Assembly (NCBI GenBank): GCA_964622775.1
Contig: CAZUSO010000073.1
Coordinates: 1-13,437, forward strand
Direction of reading: 5' to 3'
Length of the DNA stretch: 13,437 bases
Origin: CAZUSO01 sp964622775
GTDB lineage: Bacteria; Bacteroidota; Bacteroidia; Chitinophagales; Chitinophagaceae
Part shown: positions 6,947 to 13,437 of the stretch, one piece after another
How positions within the stretch are numbered: position 1 is the stretch's first letter
Layout: every line of letters begins with the position of its first letter
Notes under the pieces: generated by a model
Database searches by the model: none
Seen by the model: the letters and a program-made list of their open reading frames with translations, nothing else
Told to the model about the DNA's origin: nothing
Translations under genes and position numbers: made by a program

Positions 6947-7417
6947 ATGCCGCTCACTCCCAATGCAACTCTTTTTGAAGATCTGTCGGCTTACTATGGC
7001 AAGGTTTATCATCTTTCCCCGTTATCTTCGAAGATATACGCCTGCCTCGCATTTGACTTTTCAAGAAAAGGACTTTCTTTTGATGACCTGGTGAAAGCGC
7101 TGGGAGCCAGTAAGAGTTCTGTTTCGCATAGTCTTAAGACACTCCTTGACATGAACCTGATTGCCTGTGCCTATAAAGATAACTCACGTGTCCGGTTGTT
7201 TTCTTTAAACTCCGAGTATTCACTTTGCCGGTTTACCAGGCTGATTGAAAATATGAACATGGAGCAACAGTTGATTGCCCGGTTGAGCCGGGAAAAGAAA
7301 AAACAAAAGATTGTCAATAAAAAATTAGATGCCGTTTTTGAACTCTATACCGATACCCTGACCAAAAACATTGCCTTATTGGAAAGTACCATGAAGGAGC
7401 TTCAATCCATTTATTAA
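6947..7417 (+). CDS. GbsR/MarR-type winged-helix regulator
   Basis: This 156-residue protein has an N-terminal winged helix: LSPLSSKIYACLAF (23-36), then the helix-turn-helix SFDDLVKALGASKSSVSHSLKTL (44-66) with wing residues NSRVRLFSL (79-87). A long charged helix (about 100-155) probably dimerises. This layout matches GbsR/MarR-like regulators, which often stand first in Bacteroidota RND efflux operons. Its stop lies 13 bases before the adaptor gene, so regulator and pump are probably one transcript. It most likely represses its own promoter through the GTTCG inverted repeat upstream, with release by a pump substrate; both points are inference. The inducer cannot be read from the sequence. 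Confidence 0.85.
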   Translation: MPLTPNATLFEDLSAYYGKVYHLSPLSSKIYACLAFDFSRKGLSFDDLVKALGASKSSVSHSLKTLLDMNLIACAYKDNSRVRLFSLNSEYSLCRFTRLIENMNMEQQLIARLSREKKKQKIVNKKLDAVFELYTDTLTKNIALLESTMKELQSIY

Positions 7418-7430
7418 TCACAGATACGAT

Positions 7431-8624
7431 ATGAATCATAAAATCGCCTTTTTTGTATGGGGCATCGCTATAATGATGCTTAGCGCCTGCGGCAATAAAA
7501 ATAACAACCAAAATGCAGCTCCCCCCACTTTTCCTGTGGTGAACGCCCTGCAAAGGAATGTGGCCGGCTATACTGAATTTCCTACCCATATCCAGGGACG
7601 GAACAATAATGAGGTGCGTGCAAAAATACCCGGATATATTGCTCGTGTAATGGTGGATGAAGGCCAGCGTGTGCAAAAAGGTCAGGTATTGTTTCAATTG
7701 GAAACCAACATGCTGACCCAAAATGCCAGCGCGGCACAGGCTGCCGCCAATGCCGCTCAGGCAAGCATTGCCGCCGCTCAGGCCAATGTGAATGCAGCTG
7801 AAGTGGAGGTGAATAAGCTCATTCCATTAGTGGAAAAAAACATCATCAGCAATGTGCAGCTGGAAACGGCAAAGGCCCGGTTGCAGCAGGCTAAAAGTCA
7901 GCAAAACCAGGCAATGGCTGCATTCAGCCAGGCCCAGGCTGATTACCAGAGTGTAAAAGCCAATATGGATTACTCCATTATTCGCAGCCCGGTGGATGGC
8001 ATTGTTGGGGCACTCCCGCTGAAAACCGGCAGCTTAGTGAGTCCCTCTGATCAGACACCGCTTACAGTGGTTTCGGATACTAAAGAATTGTATGCCTATT
8101 TTTCCATGAATGAAAAAGAATATCTTGATTTTTTAGCTAATACCGCCGGAGAAAATATTCATCAAAAACTCAGCAATCTTCCCTTAGTAGAATTAGTAAT
8201 GGCTAACGGTGTTGTCTTTTCAGAGAAAGGAAAGATTGAAACCGTAACGGGACAGGTAGATCCCTTTTCAGGAAGCGTTCAGTTCCGGGTTACTTTTCAA
8301 AATAAAAACGGCCTGCTAACAAACGGGAACAGCGGTATCATCCGTATTCCCAAGACATACGATAACGTAATAGTCGTTCCCGAATCTGCGACTTTTGAGC
8401 AACAGGGCGTTTTTTACGTGTATAAGGTTGTGAAGGATACCGCACAATCTGCCGTTATCAGGATTACGGATCGTATAAACAATATGGCTATTATTCATGA
8501 TGGCCTGCAGGGCGGCGAGGCTATTGTGGCAGACGGTGTCGGAAACCTGAAGTCCGGGGTAGCTATACAACCCGCCCCTGTTGACTTTGACAGTTTAGTG
8601 CATTCCATAACTCCTATTTTCTAA
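7431..8624 (+). CDS. RND efflux periplasmic adaptor lipoprotein
   Basis: This 397-residue protein is a membrane fusion protein of the AcrA/MexA type, which joins the inner-membrane pump to the outer-membrane channel. A lipoprotein signal ends in LSAC, with Cys20 as the lipid site. The first lipoyl half follows (GYIARVMVDEGQRVQKGQVLFQLE, within 68-91, shown only as a landmark). A long Ala/Gln-rich alpha-hairpin covers about 95-180, and the second lipoyl half starts at YSIIRSPVDGIVG (181-193). The beta-barrel and membrane-proximal domains fill the rest (TGQVDPFSGSVQFRVTF; GNSGIIRIPK). It ends nine bases before the pump gene. The pairing with the neighbours is clear; substrate is unknown. Confidence 0.94.
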   Translation: MNHKIAFFVWGIAIMMLSACGNKNNNQNAAPPTFPVVNALQRNVAGYTEFPTHIQGRNNNEVRAKIPGYIARVMVDEGQRVQKGQVLFQLETNMLTQNASAAQAAANAAQASIAAAQANVNAAEVEVNKLIPLVEKNIISNVQLETAKARLQQAKSQQNQAMAAFSQAQADYQSVKANMDYSIIRSPVDGIVGALPLKTGSLVSPSDQTPLTVVSDTKELYAYFSMNEKEYLDFLANTAGENIHQKLSNLPLVELVMANGVVFSEKGKIETVTGQVDPFSGSVQFRVTFQNKNGLLTNGNSGIIRIPKTYDNVIVVPESATFEQQGVFYVYKVVKDTAQSAVIRITDRINNMAIIHDGLQGGEAIVADGVGNLKSGVAIQPAPVDFDSLVHSITPIF

Positions 8625-8632
8625 GCAGTATA

Positions 8633-11600
8633 ATGATAAAAAAAATAATCAGCCGTCCGGTATTTGCCGCCGTTATCTCCATCATTATCGTGATACTGGG
8701 GGTGTTAGGCCTGATGTCCTTACCGGTAACCCAATACCCGGATATTGCCCCGCCTACGGTGCGCATATCCGCCAGTTACTCCGGGGCAAATGCACAAACC
8801 GTTATGCGCAGCGTGGTTATCCCGATTGAAGAACAGGTCAACGGGGTGGAAGGTATGACTTATATCACCTCAACTGCGGGAAATGATGGTTCCGCTACTA
8901 TCCAGGTGTTTTTTGAACAGGGTATCGACCCGGATATTGCCGCCGTGAATGTACAAAATCGCGTAACCCGTGCCGCACCATTATTGCCCTCGGAGGTGAC
9001 CCGTTCGGGTGTAGTGACTCAAAAGCAACAGACCAGCGCGTTAATGTATTTGTCGTTTTATTCCACTAACAAGAGTTATGATGACGTATATCTCCAAAAC
9101 TTCCTCAACATTAATATTATCCCTGCACTCAAGCGTATTAACGGGGTAGGGGATGCGAATGTTTTTGGGGGAAAATCCTATGCGATGCGTATATGGCTGC
9201 TTCCGGAACGGCTTGCTGCTTATGGGTTAGAGCCTTCGGATGTCATTCAGGCCATTAATGATCAAAGTCTGGAAGCCGCCCCCGGGCAAATCGGCGAAAA
9301 CAGCGGCAGCTCATTTGAATATACCATTCGTTACAAAGGAAAATACAATACGGAGCAGCAGTATGATGATATTGTGATTAAGGCGCTGGGCAACGGGCAA
9401 TTTCTCAGGCTTCAGGATATAGCCCGTGTAGAGCTGGCCGGATTATCCTATAGCGGGATAGGCGAAAATGACGGCCACCCTGCAATCAGTATGGGGATTT
9501 TTCAAACGCCGGGTTCTAATGCCCGTGAGATTATCGACAATATCAAATCTTATCTGGAAGGGCATAAAAGGGATTTTCCCAAAGGCATAGAATTCACCTA
9601 TAATTTCGACACGAATGAGTTCCTGACCGCCTCAATCGAAAAAGTTATTTCTACTTTGCTTGAAGCCTTCATACTGGTATTTATTGTGGTTTTTGTCTTC
9701 CTGCAGGATTTTCGTTCCACGCTCATCCCCGCCATTGCGGTTCCTGTGTCCATTGTCGGATCGTTCTTTTTCCTGAATTTGTTTGGTTATTCACTCAACC
9801 TGCTGACGCTCTTTGCCCTGGTGCTGGCTATCGGGATCGTGGTGGATGATGCCATTGTCGTCGTGGAGGCGGTTCACGCCAAGATGGAGCAAAAAAAATC
9901 GAAAGCAAGGCAGGCTACTATTGATGCGATGCATGAAATCTCCGGAGCCATCGTTTCCATTACGCTGGTAATGGCTTCCGTATTTATTCCGGTTACCTTT
10001 ATTAAAGGCCCTACGGGGGTATTCTATCAGCAGTTCGGCATTACCCTGATCGTGGCTATTGTTATTTCAGCTGTCAATGCCCTTACCCTGAGTCCGGTGC
10101 TTTGCGCTTTATTTCTGAAACCCGCCCATGATAAGGAATATGAAAAGAAGAATCTTTTCAGAAAATTTTTCCATAAATTCAATATTGCATTTGAGGCCAC
10201 CACGCATCGTTACGGCAATCTGTTTGTAAAACTGATCCGGCATAAGTGGATACTGGCGCTGATGTTTGTCGCAATAGCCGGAGTGTTTTTCTGGGTCAGC
10301 GGCTCCATGTCTAAAGGCTTTGTCCCTTCTGAGGACCGCGGCATTGTTTTTGTAAATGTAGAATTACCGCCTGGCGCTTCCATGGAACGAACCTATAACA
10401 TTTTGAAAACGCTGGAAGCAAAGATTATAAACGTGGCGGGCATAGAAAATATGACTATCTCTACCGGGCGCAGCTTTTTCTCCGGTAACGGCAGTAACAA
10501 TGGTCTGGCATTTCTTAAACTTAAACCGTTTAAGGAGCGGGTTCGCAATAAAAATGAAAGCATAGAAGCCATAACCGGTACCCTGTATGGAATTGCAGCG
10601 GGTATTCCCGAAGCGAAGATCGTATTCTTCAGCCCGGCAAGCGTTCCGGGATTTGGAAACAATGCGGGCTTTGAAATGTTGTTGCTCGACAAATCCGGCG
10701 GTGATATTAATAATCTCTACGAAGTTTCGCAAAAGTTTATGCAGGAACTGACCAAACGCCCTGAAATTGCTTTTGCCCAAACTTCCTTTAATATCAATTA
10801 CCCTCAGTATGAGCTGGATATCAATGTTCCCCGTGCGGCGGAATCCGGTGTTAGTGTCACCGATATTCTTTCGGCTATGCAGGGCTATATCGGAGGCGTG
10901 TACGCCGCTGATTTTACCAAATATGGTAAGCAGTTCCGGGTAATGGTTCAGGCCTTGCCAGATGCCAGGAAGGGTCTTGATAATCTCAGCCAGCTGTATG
11001 TCAAAACAAAAAATGGCGCTATGGCGCCGCTCTCGCAATTTGTAAGCTTCGACAAGGTGTATGGCCCGCAATCATTAGACCGCTTTAATTTGTTTTCTTC
11101 GGTAAAAATTACCGGGGCAAACGCAGAGGGATATAGTACCGGCGATGCCATCAATGCGATCCGGGAGGTAGCCGCCACTTCGCTTACCTCCAATTATGGT
11201 ATTGACTTTTCGGGACTTACTCGCGAAGAAATCAATTCGGGATCACAAACCTGGATCATCTTTTTGCTTAGTCTTATCTTTGTGTTTTTCATTCTGGCAG
11301 CACAATATGAAAGTTTCCTTTTGCCGCTGACTGTTATTCTTTCTTTGCCTTTTGGGGTAACCGGTGCTTATCTCGGTCAAAAGATAGCCGGACTGGAGGA
11401 TAATATTTATTTCCAGATTGCGCTCATTATGCTGGTCGGTCTGCTGGCCAAGAATGCTATTCTTATCGTGGAGTTTGCAGTGCAGCGAAGGCGGAATGGG
11501 GAAAGTATTCCCATGTCGGCTATCAATGCTGCCAAGGCTCGTTTACGCCCGATTCTCATGACTTCCTTTGCATTTATATTCGGAATCATGCCGCTCGTTT

Positions 11601-11779
11601 TTGCCTCGGGAATCGGTGCTATCGGTAACCGTTCCATTGCTACCGGCGCGGCCTCAGGCTTGCTTATCGGAACTATTTTGGGATTAATAGCCATTCCTGT
11701 ATTGTATGTAATTTTTCAATACCTGCAGGAAAAAATTAAGCCTCTGACATTTGAAAATACCCAAAAACTATCTGAATAA
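8633..11779 (+). CDS. RND multidrug efflux pump, HAE1 (AcrB-like) family
   Basis: At 1048 residues this matches the AcrB length almost exactly. It is a proton-driven inner-membrane transporter that takes hydrophobic or amphiphilic compounds from the periplasm and inner leaflet. The proton relay is intact: Asp405 and Asp406 in GIVVDDAIVVVE, Lys940 in LLAKNAILIVEFA and Arg972 in ARLRPILMTS. The first membrane helix (about 9-28) is followed by the porter/docking loop with GNDGSATIQVFFEQG and VQNRVTRA. A helix cluster (about 335-500), the second loop and a final helix cluster (about 870-1035) follow. The HAE1 class, rather than metal-exporting HME, fits the DD pair and overall similarity. It is 11 bases from the outer-membrane gene and eight from the adaptor stop. 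No defect is seen; drug range cannot be inferred. Confidence 0.96.
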   Translation: MIKKIISRPVFAAVISIIIVILGVLGLMSLPVTQYPDIAPPTVRISASYSGANAQTVMRSVVIPIEEQVNGVEGMTYITSTAGNDGSATIQVFFEQGIDPDIAAVNVQNRVTRAAPLLPSEVTRSGVVTQKQQTSALMYLSFYSTNKSYDDVYLQNFLNINIIPALKRINGVGDANVFGGKSYAMRIWLLPERLAAYGLEPSDVIQAINDQSLEAAPGQIGENSGSSFEYTIRYKGKYNTEQQYDDIVIKALGNGQFLRLQDIARVELAGLSYSGIGENDGHPAISMGIFQTPGSNAREIIDNIKSYLEGHKRDFPKGIEFTYNFDTNEFLTASIEKVISTLLEAFILVFIVVFVFLQDFRSTLIPAIAVPVSIVGSFFFLNLFGYSLNLLTLFALVLAIGIVVDDAIVVVEAVHAKMEQKKSKARQATIDAMHEISGAIVSITLVMASVFIPVTFIKGPTGVFYQQFGITLIVAIVISAVNALTLSPVLCALFLKPAHDKEYEKKNLFRKFFHKFNIAFEATTHRYGNLFVKLIRHKWILALMFVAIAGVFFWVSGSMSKGFVPSEDRGIVFVNVELPPGASMERTYNILKTLEAKIINVAGIENMTISTGRSFFSGNGSNNGLAFLKLKPFKERVRNKNESIEAITGTLYGIAAGIPEAKIVFFSPASVPGFGNNAGFEMLLLDKSGGDINNLYEVSQKFMQELTKRPEIAFAQTSFNINYPQYELDINVPRAAESGVSVTDILSAMQGYIGGVYAADFTKYGKQFRVMVQALPDARKGLDNLSQLYVKTKNGAMAPLSQFVSFDKVYGPQSLDRFNLFSSVKITGANAEGYSTGDAINAIREVAATSLTSNYGIDFSGLTREEINSGSQTWIIFLLSLIFVFFILAAQYESFLLPLTVILSLPFGVTGAYLGQKIAGLEDNIYFQIALIMLVGLLAKNAILIVEFAVQRRRNGESIPMSAINAAKARLRPILMTSFAFIFGIMPLVFASGIGAIGNRSIATGAASGLLIGTILGLIAIPVLYVIFQYLQEKIKPLTFENTQKLSE

Positions 11780-11790
11780 AAAGACAAGCT

Positions 11791-13200
11791 ATGAAGATTG
11801 CCGTTTCCTTAAAGACAGGTCTGCCTTTCCTGCTGCTGATCACCATGTTGTCGTCCTGCTTAGTTACCAAACCATACCAACGGCCTGCATCGCTAACCGG
11901 TAACAATCTTTACCGTACCGGTGACAGCCTGAAGGATACGGGCAGCCTCGGCAATATCTCCTGGCAGCAGATCTTCAGCGACAGCATTTTACAAAGCCAT
12001 ATCCATCATGCTTTAGACAGTAATGTTGATATCCGCATTGCACTGGAAAATATCCGGACTGCCCAGGCTTACTTAAAGCAGGCTAAGTCGGGATTTTATC
12101 CTTCAGTATCCCTGAGCCCTTCCGCAACTTATCAAACCCAGTCTTTGAATACCCAGTTTGGAAAAATTGTCGGAACACGTAATCATTTGATTCAGTATGA
12201 GCTGTCCGGGAGCCTTTCCTGGGAGGCCGATATATGGGGGAAGATCAACAGTCAGAAGAAAGCCGCATTAGCAGCATATTTGGGAACACAAGCAGCCCGG
12301 CAGGCGATACGTTCCCGCCTGGTAGCCGGCATTGCCGATGCCTATTACCAACTGTTGTCCTTAGATGCGCAGCAGGAAGTTTTAGAGGAAGCGGTAACGG
12401 CTCGTCAGCAGGGATTAGAAGCGGCCAAAGCATTGAAGGATGCAGGCTCTCTGACGGAAGTAGCCATTCAACAGAATGAAGCCCAGGTATTGAATGCACA
12501 GGCGCAATTAGTGAGTATCAGCCAGCAGATCCGGATACTGGAAAATGCGATGTCGCTGATGTTGGGTCAGGAACCCGCATCCATTGCGCGAACCCGCCTT
12601 TCTCTACAACAAATCCCTTCGGAGATAGCGACAGGCATTCCTTACCAGTTACTGGAAAACAGGCCGGACATACAGGTAGCGGAGTTTGATCTGATGAACG
12701 CTTTTGAATTAACCAATGCGGCGCGTGCCGGGTTTTATCCGGCATTGAAGATTACGGCGGGCGGAGGTCTGCAAAGTGTGGATTTTGACAAATTGTTCAA
12801 TGTACAGTCGCTGTTTGCCAATGTTATCGGCTCGCTCACCCAGCCGTTATGGAATCAGCGGCAGATACGTTCCCAATATGAAGTCCGGCAATCACAACAG
12901 CAGGTTGCTTATCTCAATTACCGGAAAACAATTCTAAATGCCGGACGGGAAGTCTCAGATGCCTTATTTGACCTTCAGACTCAGGATCAGTTGTTCACGC
13001 TAAAGCAACAGGAATATAAGGCGCTGGATACGGCTACCCGCTACTCTGAAGATTTGATGAATTACGGGATGGCCAATTATCTCGAAGTTTTGACGGCCAG
13101 GCAAAACGCACTGAATGCTCAGCTTGTTTCCATCAATGCGGCTTATGGCCGCCTGAGCGCCATTGTGGAATTATACCGAGCTTTAGGCGGAGGCCGCTAA
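11791..13200 (+). CDS. RND outer-membrane channel lipoprotein (OprM/NodT-like)
   Basis: This 469-residue protein has a lipoprotein signal ending MLSSC, with Cys23 as the lipid site, and the usual YQRP just after it. Two repeats of the outer membrane efflux protein domain follow. The first (about 65-245) has the typical NVDIRIALENIRTAQAYLKQAKSG and YPSVSLSP pattern; the second (about 285-465) has LLENRPDIQVAEFDL, ARAGFYPALKITAGGG and NYLEVLTARQ. It should form a trimeric channel through the outer membrane and periplasm for the pump encoded just upstream. It is the last gene of the unit. No convincing terminator is found after its stop. Confidence 0.94.
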   Translation: MKIAVSLKTGLPFLLLITMLSSCLVTKPYQRPASLTGNNLYRTGDSLKDTGSLGNISWQQIFSDSILQSHIHHALDSNVDIRIALENIRTAQAYLKQAKSGFYPSVSLSPSATYQTQSLNTQFGKIVGTRNHLIQYELSGSLSWEADIWGKINSQKKAALAAYLGTQAARQAIRSRLVAGIADAYYQLLSLDAQQEVLEEAVTARQQGLEAAKALKDAGSLTEVAIQQNEAQVLNAQAQLVSISQQIRILENAMSLMLGQEPASIARTRLSLQQIPSEIATGIPYQLLENRPDIQVAEFDLMNAFELTNAARAGFYPALKITAGGGLQSVDFDKLFNVQSLFANVIGSLTQPLWNQRQIRSQYEVRQSQQQVAYLNYRKTILNAGREVSDALFDLQTQDQLFTLKQQEYKALDTATRYSEDLMNYGMANYLEVLTARQNALNAQLVSINAAYGRLSAIVELYRALGGGR

Positions 13201-13437
13201 GCGGATATCATTGGTGATCTTTATGTCGTGGTGGCGGGTACGCGCTGTTTGGGATTAGCGCAGCGGAGTGATTTTATTTCGGCCGGGCTTTTCTCCCCGA
13301 AGATAAAGGAAACACGTTGGGTGTATCCCAAATGATATATGTGGTTTAAGTTTTTTTGTCATTCCGCAAAAACGTGCCATCCTTCCGAAAAGAAAATCCC
13401 GGATTACGCTTAAGCCGGTTAGAATTTTCGCATGGAG
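13201..13437. other. Non-coding tail with repeat copies
   Basis: I see no gene or clear terminator in these 237 bases. Weak hairpins are present, such as GCGCT/AGCGC at 13242-13261 and TTGGG/CCCAA at 13317-13331, but neither is followed by a T run. The stretch from 13256 contains copies of the dispersed repeat found at 3094-3303. Confidence 0.6.
13256..13437 (+). repeat. Dispersed palindromic repeat, copy 3 (cut by window end)
   Basis: TAGCGCAGCGGAGTGATTTTA (shown only to its first 20 bases: TAGCGCAGCGGAGTGATTTT; 13256-13275) matches 3104-3123. The last 49 bases match the minus strand of about 3188-3237, with AGAAAATCCC, ATTAC and AGAATTTTCGCATGGAG as shared blocks. By analogy, GCAATCTC would be expected just past 13437. 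Confidence 0.6.

Noticed and set aside
10364..11071. 235-codon frame on the minus strand
   Set aside because: It is antisense to the well-supported RND pump gene and has no motifs, so it is a shadow of that gene's codon use.
13242..13261. Terminator after the efflux unit
   Set aside because: The stem is only five bases with a ten-base loop and is not followed by a T run.

Overview
The window looks like a chromosomal piece of a Bacteroidota genome, most likely a Chitinophagales/Sphingobacteriales-type organism; this placement is an inference. The evidence is two type IX secretion system (T9SS) cargo proteins, one with a type A-like C-terminus and one with a gliding-motility/type B C-terminus. 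A choice-of-anchor L domain, starts without clear Shine-Dalgarno sequences and -7 boxes of the TAnnTTTG type before 3886 and 6947 point the same way. All convincing genes lie on the + strand.

Layout. (1) 1-560: the 3' end of a T9SS-sorted surface protein, whose sorting domain is split by an apparent one-base loss in a G run near 334-336. (2) 580-1110: a small AT-rich lipoprotein of unknown function. (3) 1111-1462: non-coding, carrying fragments of a dispersed palindromic repeat. (4) 1463-3004: the beta (carboxyltransferase) subunit of an acyl-CoA carboxylase, probably propionyl-CoA carboxylase, with no biotin carboxylase or biotin carrier gene beside it. (5) 3005-3885: a long non-coding stretch packed with inverted repeats, then an AT-rich leader with a promoter. 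(6) 3886-6057: a large secreted protein with a choice-of-anchor L domain, Ig/PKD-like modules and a T9SS type B tail, closed by a perfect 52-bp palindrome that is probably a terminator. (7) 6144-6845: a ComF-family phosphoribosyltransferase-like protein. (8) 6947-13200: a tight four-gene unit of a GbsR/MarR-type regulator, an RND periplasmic adaptor lipoprotein, an RND inner-membrane pump and a TolC/OprM-type outer-membrane lipoprotein. (9) 13201-13437: non-coding, with further repeat copies running off the window edge.

How the genes work together. The last four genes would form a complete tripartite efflux pump under a local repressor. A GTTCG-N8-CGAAC inverted repeat just upstream of the regulator's -7 box is a reasonable candidate operator. 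The other genes are unrelated housekeeping or surface functions.

The most unusual content is non-coding. Three intergenic regions (about 1139-1220, 3094-3303 and 13256-13437) share pieces of the same palindromic repeat family, including an inverted pair about 10 kb apart. A separate 260-bp stretch (3324-3584) is bounded by imperfect terminal inverted repeats and looks like a small non-autonomous element. I see no defence system, CRISPR array, rRNA or tRNA, and no clear undescribed multi-gene system.
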